64,000 bases of DNA from Betaproteobacteria bacterium (GTDB lineage Bacteria; Pseudomonadota; Gammaproteobacteria; Burkholderiales; Casimicrobiaceae), in assembly GCA_016192065.1 (NCBI GenBank), contig JACPUX010000032.1, forward strand, positions 1-64,000, read 5' to 3'. This document shows positions 54,543-63,076 of this stretch, one piece after another. Every line of letters begins with the position of its first letter. Position 1 is the first letter of the stretch. A program made the position numbers and the translations under genes. The notes under the pieces were generated by a model. The model was not told where the DNA came from. It saw only the letters and a list, made by a program, of their open reading frames with translations, and made no database searches.

Positions 54543-55748
54543 ATGAGCTACCGTGCCCTGATTCCCTATGGCGCCTACTGGAGCACGCCGTTCGCACGCT
54601 GGCAGGGCGCGTTCGCCAATTTGCACAGCGTCGAATTCGCCGCGCATGTGGCCAAGACGGAACTGGCCAAGCGCGGAATCGACCCCAAGCTCTTCGACTA
54701 TGGGGTGCTCGGCTTTTCCGTGCCGCAGAAGCACTCCTTTTATGGCCTGCCCTGGCTCACCGGCCTAATCGGTGCCGGCCAGGCCGGCGGCCCGACCCTG
54801 ATGCAGGCCTGCGCCACGGGCGTGCGCACCCTACTGGCGGGAGCCCAGGAAATCCAAAGCGGTCTCGCCACCACCGCGCTGGTGATCAATTGCGACCGCA
54901 CTTCCAACGGACCGCATCTCTACTACCCCAACCCCAAGGGTCCGGGAGGCACCGGCGCGGCAGAAGATTGGGTGATGGACAATTTCGGCTGTGATCCGCT
55001 GGGGCGGCATTCAATGCTCGCCACCGCCGAAAACGTGGCCAAGAAGCACGGCATCGGCACCGCTCTTCAGCACGAGGTGGTGCTGCGCCGCGAAGCCCAG
55101 TATCGCGAGGCGCTCGCCCAGGAGGCGGCCTTTCTGAAGCGTTTCATGAGCCTGCCTTTCGCCGTGCCCGCGGCCAATTTCAAGAAGAACACCGGATTGC
55201 TCGACGCCGATGAAGGCGTGAACTTCTCCACCGCCGAAGCGCTCGCCAAGCTGAAGCCGGTGATGGAAGGCGGCAGTGTCACCTTCGGTGCCCAGACCCA
55301 CCCGGCCGATGGCAACGCCGGCTTGGTGTTGTGCGCGCCGGAACGGGCGGCGGAGTTGTCCCGCGACGCCAAGGTTGTCATTCGCTTGCTCGGCTTCGGC
55401 CTGGCACGGGCGCCCCTCGCCTTCATGCCCGAAGCCACCGTTCCGGCGGCACGCCGGGCGCTCGAACAGGCGGGCAAGAGTATCGCCGATCTCGCGGCGA
55501 TCAAGACCCACAACCCTTTCGCCGTGAACGATCTGTTCTTCGCTCAGGAAACGGGCGCCGACTGGCGGACCATGAACAACTTCGGTTGCTCGCTGGTATG
55601 GGGACATCCGCAGGCCCCCATGGGAACCCGCGCGATCATCGAACTGATCGAAGAGCTGGTGCTAAAGGGCGGCGGCCTGGGACTGTTCACCGGCTGCGCG
55701 GCGGGTGACACCGCGATGGCGGTGGTGCTGTCGGTGGGCGATCGCTGA
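54543..55748 (+). CDS. Thiolase-family acyltransferase
   Basis: 401 residues with thiolase-fold motifs: acylated Cys90 in LMQACATGV, the His in KTHNPFAVND, GHPQAPMGTRAI and the second Cys in FTGCAAGDTAMA. Such enzymes cleave or join beta-ketoacyl-CoA; the sequence differs from the AtoB/FadA mainstream and resembles the SCP-x-like branch. It would release acetyl- or propionyl-CoA at the end of a beta-oxidation-like route. It lies 97 bp after the GntR gene. Confidence 0.85.
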   Translation: MSYRALIPYGAYWSTPFARWQGAFANLHSVEFAAHVAKTELAKRGIDPKLFDYGVLGFSVPQKHSFYGLPWLTGLIGAGQAGGPTLMQACATGVRTLLAGAQEIQSGLATTALVINCDRTSNGPHLYYPNPKGPGGTGAAEDWVMDNFGCDPLGRHSMLATAENVAKKHGIGTALQHEVVLRREAQYREALAQEAAFLKRFMSLPFAVPAANFKKNTGLLDADEGVNFSTAEALAKLKPVMEGGSVTFGAQTHPADGNAGLVLCAPERAAELSRDAKVVIRLLGFGLARAPLAFMPEATVPAARRALEQAGKSIADLAAIKTHNPFAVNDLFFAQETGADWRTMNNFGCSLVWGHPQAPMGTRAIIELIEELVLKGGGLGLFTGCAAGDTAMAVVLSVGDR

Positions 55749-55874
55749 GGCGCCGCATGAATACGGCCAGCACGCCCGTGCTTGACCCTTGCCGCCGCGC
55801 GTCCCGACGTTTGCCCGGCCTGGCGCCCACACCGGCGCCCGCGAGGCGCGCGCGGATGCTCGGCCTCTGAACGG

Positions 55875-57428
55875 ATGTCCGCCATGAACGCATGCTTCCC
55901 CGTGGTTGACTGGCTGCCGCGACACGCCAGCGAGCGGCCCGAGAAAATCGCCCTCGTGACGCCTGCCGGGGCGGTCAGCTACGCCGAATTTCATGCTCGC
56001 GTGGAGGCGCTGGCGCAAGCGCTGGTAGCCGCCGGCGTGCGCCCCGGCGACGCCGTGGCGCAGCTTTCCTGGAACAGCGAGAGCACACTCTTGATCTTCT
56101 TCGCCTGCGCCCGCTTGGCGGCGATCTTCATGCCGCTCAATTGGCGCCTCGCACCTCCCGAGCATCGCGACATGTTGGCCGATTGCACCCCGCGGGTGTG
56201 CTTTGTCGCCGGGCCGTTCCTTGATCAAAGCGAGAATCTGCGCCGCGACTTCCCGCGCATCGTCTTCGTCGCTGAGGTGCCGCGCGCGACCTGGCTTGAC
56301 CGTGATACCTTTCTGGCTCGCGGCGCGAACCAGCCCCTGGCGCCGCCGCGGGCGGCACCGGAGGCGCCGCTTCTGATCTGCTATACCTCAGGCTCCACGG
56401 GCAAACCCAAGGGAGTGCTGCTCACGCAAGATGCACTCGCCTGGAACGCCGTCAACAGCGCCGACATGCATGCGCTGTGCAGCCAGGACGTGATTCTCAC
56501 CACTCTGCCGCTCTTCCATGTCGGCGGCCTCAATATCCAGACCACCCCGGCCCTGGCGGCCGGCGCCACGGTGGTGCTGCACCCCAAGTTCGAGGTCGAG
56601 GCCACCTTCGACGCCCTGGAGGGTCAGGGCATCACCCTCACGGTGCTGGTGCCGGCCCAGCTCGACATGATGATGGCCAGCCCTCGCTGGCGCGGCGCCG
56701 ATCTGTCGCGACTGCGCGCAATCACCACCGGCTCGACCATCGTGCCCGACCGCGTCACCACCGGCGTGCAAGCGCGTGGCATTCCGTTGTTGCCGGTCTA
56801 TGGCGCCACCGAGACCTGCCCAATCGCCGTCTATCTCAAGGCCGCGGACGCCGGGCGTCGAGTCGGCTCCACCGGCCGGGTCGCCAAGCATGGCGAGCTG
56901 CTTGTGCTGAGTGATTCGGGCGCGCCGCTGGCGGCCGGCCAAGTGGGGGAAATCAGCATCCGCGGCCCGCAGGTGATGCAAGGCTATTGGCAAGCGCCCG
57001 AGACCACCAAGGCGGCGCTCGTCGAGGGCTGGTTCCGCACCGGCGATCTGGGCTTTTGCGACGCCGAAGGTTTTGTCACGGTGGTCGGGCGCAAGAAGGA
57101 CATGATCATTTCCGGCGGTGAGAACATCTACCCGGCGGAAGTCGAGAACCGGCTCGCCGAACACCCGGCGATCGCCGAGGTGTCGGTGGTCGGTCGGCCA
57201 GACCCGCGCTGGGGCGAATTGGTGGTTGCGGTGATCGTGCCCAAACCGGGCCATGCGCTGATCCTTGAGGACGTGCACGCTTTCCTCGAAGGCCGCATCG
57301 CCCGCTACAAGTTTCCCAAGGAAGTGCTGATCCTGCCCGAGTTGCCCAAGTCCGCGCTGGGCAAAGTCCGCAAAGACGAACTGCGCCGCATGGCGGAGGC
57401 CGGTGTGCCGGCCCTAGTGCAAACTTGA
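55875..57428 (+). CDS. Acyl-CoA ligase (class I adenylate-forming)
   Basis: 517 residues. The ATP loop CYTSGSTGKPKGVLLT, A5 motif YGATETCP, A7 GWFRTGDLGF, A8 GRKKDMIISGGENIYPAEVE and the catalytic Lys in KSALGKVRKDEL are all present. It activates a carboxylic acid to its CoA ester. Start is ATG 55875 or 55884. The neighbouring carboxylase-like and mutase genes suggest its product is further remodelled rather than simply beta-oxidised. Confidence 0.9.
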   Translation: MSAMNACFPVVDWLPRHASERPEKIALVTPAGAVSYAEFHARVEALAQALVAAGVRPGDAVAQLSWNSESTLLIFFACARLAAIFMPLNWRLAPPEHRDMLADCTPRVCFVAGPFLDQSENLRRDFPRIVFVAEVPRATWLDRDTFLARGANQPLAPPRAAPEAPLLICYTSGSTGKPKGVLLTQDALAWNAVNSADMHALCSQDVILTTLPLFHVGGLNIQTTPALAAGATVVLHPKFEVEATFDALEGQGITLTVLVPAQLDMMMASPRWRGADLSRLRAITTGSTIVPDRVTTGVQARGIPLLPVYGATETCPIAVYLKAADAGRRVGSTGRVAKHGELLVLSDSGAPLAAGQVGEISIRGPQVMQGYWQAPETTKAALVEGWFRTGDLGFCDAEGFVTVVGRKKDMIISGGENIYPAEVENRLAEHPAIAEVSVVGRPDPRWGELVVAVIVPKPGHALILEDVHAFLEGRIARYKFPKEVLILPELPKSALGKVRKDELRRMAEAGVPALVQT

Positions 57429-57441
57429 AATCGAGGCTTAC

Positions 57442-59547
57442 ATGAGCTTGAAGATTGGCATCGACGTTGGCGGCACTTTCACCGATTTCGTCCTCACCCG
57501 CGACCACGCCGAACCGAGCATTTTCAAGTCGCTCTCCACGCCCGGCGATCCGTCCATCGCGGTGGTGAACGGCCTCACCGACATCGCCGCGGCGCAGACG
57601 CCGGCGCTGTCGCTCGAAGCCTTCGCCGCCAGCATCGACACCATCGTGCATGGCACGACCGTGACCACCAACGCCACGCTCACCCACACCGGAGCGAAAT
57701 CGGCGCTGCTCACCACCGAAGGTGTGCGCGATGCGCTGGAGATGCGCCGCGGCATTCGCGAGGAGCAGTACAACAACCGCTACACCAACGTCAAACCCCT
57801 GGTGCCCCGCCATCTGCGCAGCGGCATCAAGGGGCGCCTCGACCGCGCCGGGCGGGAATTGACGCCGCTCGATCTCGAAGAGGTGCGCGAAGCCATCGCG
57901 CTCTACCAGCGAGAAGGCGTGCAGGCGGTGTCGATCTGCTTCATGAATTCCTTCGCCAACCCGGCGCATGAACAAGCCGCCGCGAAGCTCGTGCGCCAGA
58001 TGATGCCCGACGCCTACCTCACGGTTTCGACCGATCTGCTGCCTTCGATCCGCTTCTACGAGCGGGTTTCGACAACCGCCCTCAACAGCTATGTCGGTCC
58101 GAAGCTCAACCACTATCTCGATCAACTGGTGGGGCGCCTGAAGACCATCGGCTTCAAGGGCCTCTTGCTGATCATGCAATCCAACGGCGGTGTGATCTCG
58201 CCCGGACTCGCCCGCGAAAAAGCCGGCCTGACGCTGCTTTCCGGCCCCGCCGGAGGCCCTGGCGCGGGCCTGTTCTACGTGCGCCCGCACGGCCAGAACA
58301 AATGCATCACCACCGACATGGGCGGCACCAGCTTCGAGGCCTCGGTGGCGGTGGACGCGCCCATGATCAAGAACGACGGCGAAATTGCCCGCCACAAGAT
58401 CGCCCTGCCCATGCTCGACATTCACACCATCGGCGCGGGCGGGGGCTCCATCGGCTGGCTCGACGACGGAGGCTTGTTGCGCATGGGTCCGCAGAGTGCC
58501 GGCGCCGACCCGGGGCCGGCCTGTTATGGCAAGGGCGGGAAGCTGCCGACCACCACCGACGCCAATTTGGTGCTGGGCTATCTCGATGCGAGCTACTTCG
58601 CCGGCGGCAAGATGAAGCTCGATCTCGCTGCGGCGCGCGAGGCCATCGCCACGCACATCGCCCAGCCCATGGGCCTCACGGTCGAAGCTGCCGCCGCCGG
58701 GATGTACCGTGTGGCCTGCAACAACATGGCCCAGGGCGTGCGCGAAGTGACCATCAAGCGCGGCTTCGATCCGCGCGAGTTTCCTTACATTCCGGCGGGT
58801 GGCGCGGGCCCCATTCACTCCTGCCTGATCTGCGACGAGCTGGAGATTCCGCTACAGATCGCGCCGCGCGAATCTTCGGTGCTGTGCGCTTTCGGCATGC
58901 TGCTCTCGGAGCTGAAACACGACTTCGTGCGCACCTTCGTCGCTCGCCTGGAGCAGGCCGATTTCGCGCACCTGCTGGGTATGATTGACGACATGGCGCG
59001 CGAGGGTGAGCGGCAACTGGCCGAGGAACGCATCCCCCAGGCGCGGCGCCGCGGCCAGATCAAGCTCGATTGCCGCTACATCAAGCAGTACCACGAAGTC
59101 TCTTTCCTGGTGTCGCGCGAGGCGATCGCGCAAGGCGACGTGACTGCCATTGCCCGCGCCTTTCACGCCGAACACAACCGGCTTTACGGCTACTCGCTGG
59201 AGAGCGAAAACACGCCCATCGAGATCATCAATGTGCGCGTGCAGGCCATCGGCGGCATCGATCCTCCGGGCTATCGCGAAGAGCCGCGCGCCGGAACCAG
59301 CGCCGAAAAAGCGATCAAAGGCCGTCGCGCGGTCTATTTGCCCGAGACCAACACCTTCGCCGAGGTGCCGGTCTATGACGGGCACGCGCTCGCCCATGGC
59401 AATCGCCTCGCCGGGCCGGCGATGATCGAGGAAGAAACCACCGCCATTTTCGTTTCCCAGGGCTTCGACTGCGTGGTCGATGCCTACGGGTCCTTCGTGC
59501 TCTACCGTAAAGGGCGCGAAGACCTGGTCCAGCACTGCCTCACCTGA
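57442..59547 (+). CDS. Hydantoinase/oxoprolinase family protein, subunit A
   Basis: 701 residues with the acetate/sugar-kinase-like ATPase signature at the start (KIGIDVGGTFTDFVL), then the HGTTVTTNATL segment, LLSGPAGGPGAGL and the DMGGTSFEASV phosphate-binding motif. Family members are ATP-dependent lactamases (N-methylhydantoinase A, 5-oxoprolinase) or carboxylase subunits (acetone and acetophenone carboxylases). It is paired with subunit B 18 bp downstream. Confidence 0.9.
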   Translation: MSLKIGIDVGGTFTDFVLTRDHAEPSIFKSLSTPGDPSIAVVNGLTDIAAAQTPALSLEAFAASIDTIVHGTTVTTNATLTHTGAKSALLTTEGVRDALEMRRGIREEQYNNRYTNVKPLVPRHLRSGIKGRLDRAGRELTPLDLEEVREAIALYQREGVQAVSICFMNSFANPAHEQAAAKLVRQMMPDAYLTVSTDLLPSIRFYERVSTTALNSYVGPKLNHYLDQLVGRLKTIGFKGLLLIMQSNGGVISPGLAREKAGLTLLSGPAGGPGAGLFYVRPHGQNKCITTDMGGTSFEASVAVDAPMIKNDGEIARHKIALPMLDIHTIGAGGGSIGWLDDGGLLRMGPQSAGADPGPACYGKGGKLPTTTDANLVLGYLDASYFAGGKMKLDLAAAREAIATHIAQPMGLTVEAAAAGMYRVACNNMAQGVREVTIKRGFDPREFPYIPAGGAGPIHSCLICDELEIPLQIAPRESSVLCAFGMLLSELKHDFVRTFVARLEQADFAHLLGMIDDMAREGERQLAEERIPQARRRGQIKLDCRYIKQYHEVSFLVSREAIAQGDVTAIARAFHAEHNRLYGYSLESENTPIEIINVRVQAIGGIDPPGYREEPRAGTSAEKAIKGRRAVYLPETNTFAEVPVYDGHALAHGNRLAGPAMIEEETTAIFVSQGFDCVVDAYGSFVLYRKGREDLVQHCLT

Positions 59548-59565
59548 GAGGCCGGGAGTTTCAAT

Positions 59566-61266
59566 ATGAGCCCAAGCGTCGATCCCATCCTGCTTTCGGT
59601 TTACGCCCGCAATTTCAAGGCCATCACCGACGAGATGAGCATTTCCATGGAACAGACCACACGCTCGCCGATTCTGTGCGAAGCCAAGGACTACGTCACC
59701 GGCCTCTACGACGCCCAAGGCAAGATGCTGGAGCAGACCGAAAACCTGCCCATACTCGCCTTTTCGCTCGCGCCGGTGTGCAAGTACATCAAGGACTACT
59801 TCGGCGAAGACCTCCATCCCGGCGACGTGATCTTCCACAACGATGTGTTCAGCCTGGGCAATCAGAACAACGACGTGGCCGTCTACAAGCCGATCTTCTA
59901 TCGCGGCGAACTGGTCGCCTGGTCGGCGGTGAAAGGCCACCAGGCCGACATCGGCGGCAATGTGCGCGGCGGCTACAACCCCAATGCCGTCGAAGTCTGG
60001 CAGGAAGCGCTGCGTATTCCGCCGGTGAAAGTGTACGAAAAAGGCAAGCTCAGAAAAGATGTCTGGAACCTGATTTTCGCCAACATCCGGCTCGACATCG
60101 TTCAGCACGACATGAAAGCGGAGATGGGCGCCTGCACCGTGGGCGAGCGGCGCTTGATCGAACTGCTGGAAAAATACGGCCTGGCGAGTTTCGAAACCCA
60201 CAAGCAGGCCCTGTTCGACGCCACGCGCAAGATGATGGAAGCGGAGATCGCCAAGATTCCGCAAGGCCGCTATTCGGGCGAGGGCTACGTCTATTACGAC
60301 GGCCGCCACGAAGGGTCGAAATTCACCATCCGCGTCGACATCGAAGTCAAAGGCCAGTCGATCAAGTTCGATTACAGCCGCACCGATGCCCAGACCAACG
60401 GCTTCGTCAACGGCACCTTCACCTCCAGCGCCTCGGCCACGATTCTGACGCTTTTGCAAATGGTGAACCCGGACATCCCGCACAACGAAGGCATGGTGCA
60501 GCCCATCGAAATCATCATTCCCGAAGGCACCATCCTCAACGCCGCCTACCCCAAGGCCACCACCTTCGGCAATCACCTCTGCCCGCCCAACGCCGACGCC
60601 ATTCAGCGCGCGCTGGGGCCGGTGATGCCCGACCGCGTCACCGCCGGCTGGAACAACCTGTTGTGCTCCCTCACCACCGGCACCGACCCGCAGAAGAACG
60701 AGCAATACGTGGACATCGGCTTCATGGGCCTGAAGGGCGGCTCCGGCGCCATGCTGGGCACCGATGGCTACGACCACATCGGCATGATCGATGCCTCGGG
60801 CGGTGTGCTCGACCAGGACTACGAAATGTTCGAGCAGCAGACGCCGCATCGCCTGATCAAGCACGAACTCCTCACCGATTCCGCGGGTGCCGGGCAATGG
60901 CGCGGCGGCCTGGGTGTCGAGACGATCTTCGAGATCGGTTCGGAAGACACGCAGCTCGTCACCTTCGGCGATGGCGACTTCGAACCCGCCTTCGGCCTCT
61001 TCGGCGGCAAGGACGCCGGCCTCAATTTCATTCGCCTGTCCTACCCCGACGGCCAGACCGTCGTGCCCAAGAACAAGGATCTCATCACCGCAGTGCCCAA
61101 AGGCACGGTTTACCACCAGGTCGCCAGTGGCGGCGGCGGCTACGGGGACCCTAAAAAACGCGACCGGCGCTTGCTCGCCGAAGAAGTCAAGAACGGCGTG
61201 ATCTCCCGCGAAGCGGCGATGCGCGATTACGGCATGAGCGAAGCGGAGCTGGGCGGGACTGTCTGA
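59566..61266 (+). CDS. Hydantoinase/oxoprolinase family protein, subunit B
   Basis: 566 residues of the HyuB type: DPILLSVYARNFKAITDEMSISMEQTTRSP at the start, GDVIFHNDVFSLGNQNNDVAVYKP with metal-binding His/Asp residues, and the late GGVLDQDYEMFEQQTP and GGGGYGDP segments. It works with subunit A. No small third subunit like that of acetone carboxylase is present, so lactam cleavage and carboxylation both remain open. Confidence 0.9.
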   Translation: MSPSVDPILLSVYARNFKAITDEMSISMEQTTRSPILCEAKDYVTGLYDAQGKMLEQTENLPILAFSLAPVCKYIKDYFGEDLHPGDVIFHNDVFSLGNQNNDVAVYKPIFYRGELVAWSAVKGHQADIGGNVRGGYNPNAVEVWQEALRIPPVKVYEKGKLRKDVWNLIFANIRLDIVQHDMKAEMGACTVGERRLIELLEKYGLASFETHKQALFDATRKMMEAEIAKIPQGRYSGEGYVYYDGRHEGSKFTIRVDIEVKGQSIKFDYSRTDAQTNGFVNGTFTSSASATILTLLQMVNPDIPHNEGMVQPIEIIIPEGTILNAAYPKATTFGNHLCPPNADAIQRALGPVMPDRVTAGWNNLLCSLTTGTDPQKNEQYVDIGFMGLKGGSGAMLGTDGYDHIGMIDASGGVLDQDYEMFEQQTPHRLIKHELLTDSAGAGQWRGGLGVETIFEIGSEDTQLVTFGDGDFEPAFGLFGGKDAGLNFIRLSYPDGQTVVPKNKDLITAVPKGTVYHQVASGGGGYGDPKKRDRRLLAEEVKNGVISREAAMRDYGMSEAELGGTV

Positions 61267-61413
61267 GATGTTTGCGCTTCGCCGCTTTGCCCCCCCCACC
61301 CCAACCCTCCCCCATCGAGGGGGAGGGGGTGCGGTCACGACAACGGGCGAAGAGAAACCCATCGTCTCCGGCACGCGTGCCGGCAGTCGGCAAGCAAACC
61401 GAGGCACGGCACC
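61267..61413. repeat. Intergenic palindrome CCCTCCCC/GGGGAGGG
   Basis: In the 147-bp gap, CCAACCCTCCCCCATCGAGG and the following GGGAGGGGG form a stem with a short AT loop near 61300-61330. A similar sequence recurs at 62627-62640 in the same cluster, so this looks like a dispersed short repeat. Confidence 0.55.
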
Positions 61414-62547
61414 ATGAACTTTGACCTCTCCGACGACCAGCGCGCAATCCGCGACAGCTTCGCGCGCTTCTGCGACGAACGCATCGCGCCGCAGGCGGCG
61501 GCGATCGACGAGGCGCATGCGTTTCCCATGGCCTTGTTCCGGGAGCTGGGTGATCTGGGCTTCTTTGCCATGCGCTACCCCGAGGAAGCGGGCGGCAGCG
61601 GCGTGGGTTTGCAGGAATTTTCCCTCGCCCTCGAAGAAATCGCCCGCGGCTCGATGTCGCTCGCCGGTGCGGTGGCCATGCAATCGCTCATGGGCACCAA
61701 ATTTTTGCACCTCCTGGGCAATGCCGACATTCAACAGCGCCTTTTTCAGCCCGCGCTGCGCGGCGAAAAAATCGGTGCCATCTGCATGACCGAGCCCAAC
61801 TCGGGTTCCGACCTCGACAGCATCGCCACCACGGCAAGGAAGGTCGAAGGCGGCTACCTGTTGAACGGCCAGAAAACCTGGATCACCTCCGCCCCGGTGG
61901 CCGATTTTTTCACCGTTTTCGCCAAGGCGGGCGAGGCGAAGAAGCTCACCATCTTCCTGGTCGAAAAGGGCATGCCAGGCCTGACCGTCGGTCGTGCCAT
62001 TCACAAGATGGGCGTTTGGGCACTGCCCACTTCAGAAGTAGCTTTCAATGAATGCCTGGTGCCCGACACCCATCGCCTCTCCAAAGAGGAAGGCGATGGC
62101 GAAGGCCACTTGCGCAAAACCCTGGCCGAGATTCGCATCATCACCGCCGCCATGGCCCTGGGTGTGGCGCGCGCGGCGCTCGCCGAAGCGGTGCGCTACG
62201 CGAGCGAGAGGCAACAGTTCGGCAAACCCATCAACCGCTTCCAAGCCATTCAAATGAAGCTCGCGGAAATGGCCACCGAGCTCGAAGCCGCCACCCAGCT
62301 CGTGCGTTATGCCGCCTGGCTGAAGGATGCCGCCAAGCCGCACCACAAGGAAGCGGCGATGGCGAAACTCAACGCCACCGAAGCCGCGGCGCGCATTTGC
62401 GACCAGGCAGCGCGCATTCTCGCCTCCTATGGCTACGCCATGGAGTTCCCGGTGCAGCGTTACCTGCGCGACGTGCGCTTCACTTTGATCGGCGGTGGCA
62501 CGAGCGAAATTCTCAAGCTCATCATCGCCAAGGAGGTGTCGCATTGA
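61414..62547 (+). CDS. Acyl-CoA dehydrogenase-family flavoprotein with altered active site
   Basis: 377 residues with the full acyl-CoA dehydrogenase fold: AICMTEPNSGSDLDSI and GYLLNGQKTWITSA flavin and substrate loops, YASERQQFGKPINRFQAIQ, and the C-terminal DVRFTLIGGGTSEILKLIIA. The catalytic glutamate normally found in this last motif (YEGT or IGEGTSE) is replaced by Gly361, and the alternative isovaleryl-type position in the LAEIRIITAAMALG helix is Ile. It may catalyse something other than ordinary alpha,beta-dehydrogenation, or use another base. Confidence 0.88.
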   Translation: MNFDLSDDQRAIRDSFARFCDERIAPQAAAIDEAHAFPMALFRELGDLGFFAMRYPEEAGGSGVGLQEFSLALEEIARGSMSLAGAVAMQSLMGTKFLHLLGNADIQQRLFQPALRGEKIGAICMTEPNSGSDLDSIATTARKVEGGYLLNGQKTWITSAPVADFFTVFAKAGEAKKLTIFLVEKGMPGLTVGRAIHKMGVWALPTSEVAFNECLVPDTHRLSKEEGDGEGHLRKTLAEIRIITAAMALGVARAALAEAVRYASERQQFGKPINRFQAIQMKLAEMATELEAATQLVRYAAWLKDAAKPHHKEAAMAKLNATEAAARICDQAARILASYGYAMEFPVQRYLRDVRFTLIGGGTSEILKLIIAKEVSH

Positions 62548-62616
62548 GCGCGCACGCACGGCCGCCCGAGGGGCGCGCAAGCCAAACACCGGAGCGGGCT
62601 CAGCCCGCGAACCAGG

Positions 62617-62650
62617 GTCACCCCCTCCCGCGGGGAGGGTGTGGAGGGAA
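62617..62650. repeat. Short GC-rich palindrome before the B12 subunit gene
   Basis: CCCCCTCCCGCGGGGAGGG forms a tight stem in the 112-bp gap between the dehydrogenase and the B12-binding subunit; GGAGGGAAGG downstream may serve as ribosome site. Related to the palindrome at 61300. Confidence 0.45.
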
Positions 62651-62659
62651 GGTACCAAC

Positions 62660-63076
62660 ATGAACCTCGGCGCTCAGACAAACTCCGGCCCGCGCATTCG
62701 CGTGCTGCTCGCCAAACCCGGCCTCGACGGTCATGACCAGGGCGCCAAAGTGGTCGCCAGGGCGATGATGGATGCCGGCTTCGAGGTGATCTACACCGGT
62801 CTCAGACAAACCCCGGAAAACGTCGCCCGCATGGCTATGGAAGAAGACGTGGATGTGATTGCCCTGTCCAGCCTCGCGGGTTCGCACCTGCCTTTCTGTC
62901 GCAAGCTGAAACCGCTCCTGGAAGCCCAGGGTCTTAACGACAAGCTTTGGGTGATCGGCGGCAACCTACCCGCCCAGGACCATGAAGCCCTGCGTCAATT
63001 GGGGTTTCAGGGCGTGTTCCCCACCGGCTCCAAGCTCGATGCCATCGTCGGCTTTATTCGGGAGCATGTGAAATGA
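62660..63076 (+). CDS. Cobalamin-binding small subunit of acyl-CoA mutase
   Basis: 138 residues of a stand-alone B12-binding domain: RVLLAKPGLDGHDQGAKVVAR holds the DxHxxG motif with the cobalt-ligating His25, SLAGSH and VIGGNLPAQD complete the base-off/His-on site. In most bacteria this is the C-terminal part of the mutase; here it is split, as in archaeal and some anaerobe enzymes. ATG at 62660; stop overlaps the large subunit start (ATGA). Confidence 0.93.
   Translation: MNLGAQTNSGPRIRVLLAKPGLDGHDQGAKVVARAMMDAGFEVIYTGLRQTPENVARMAMEEDVDVIALSSLAGSHLPFCRKLKPLLEAQGLNDKLWVIGGNLPAQDHEALRQLGFQGVFPTGSKLDAIVGFIREHVK

Noticed and set aside
57106-62004. Minus-strand open frames of 570 and 1050 codons opposite the catabolic genes
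   Set aside because: They are His/Gly/Ala-rich mirror frames of high-GC coding sequence; the plus strand carries full families with intact motifs.
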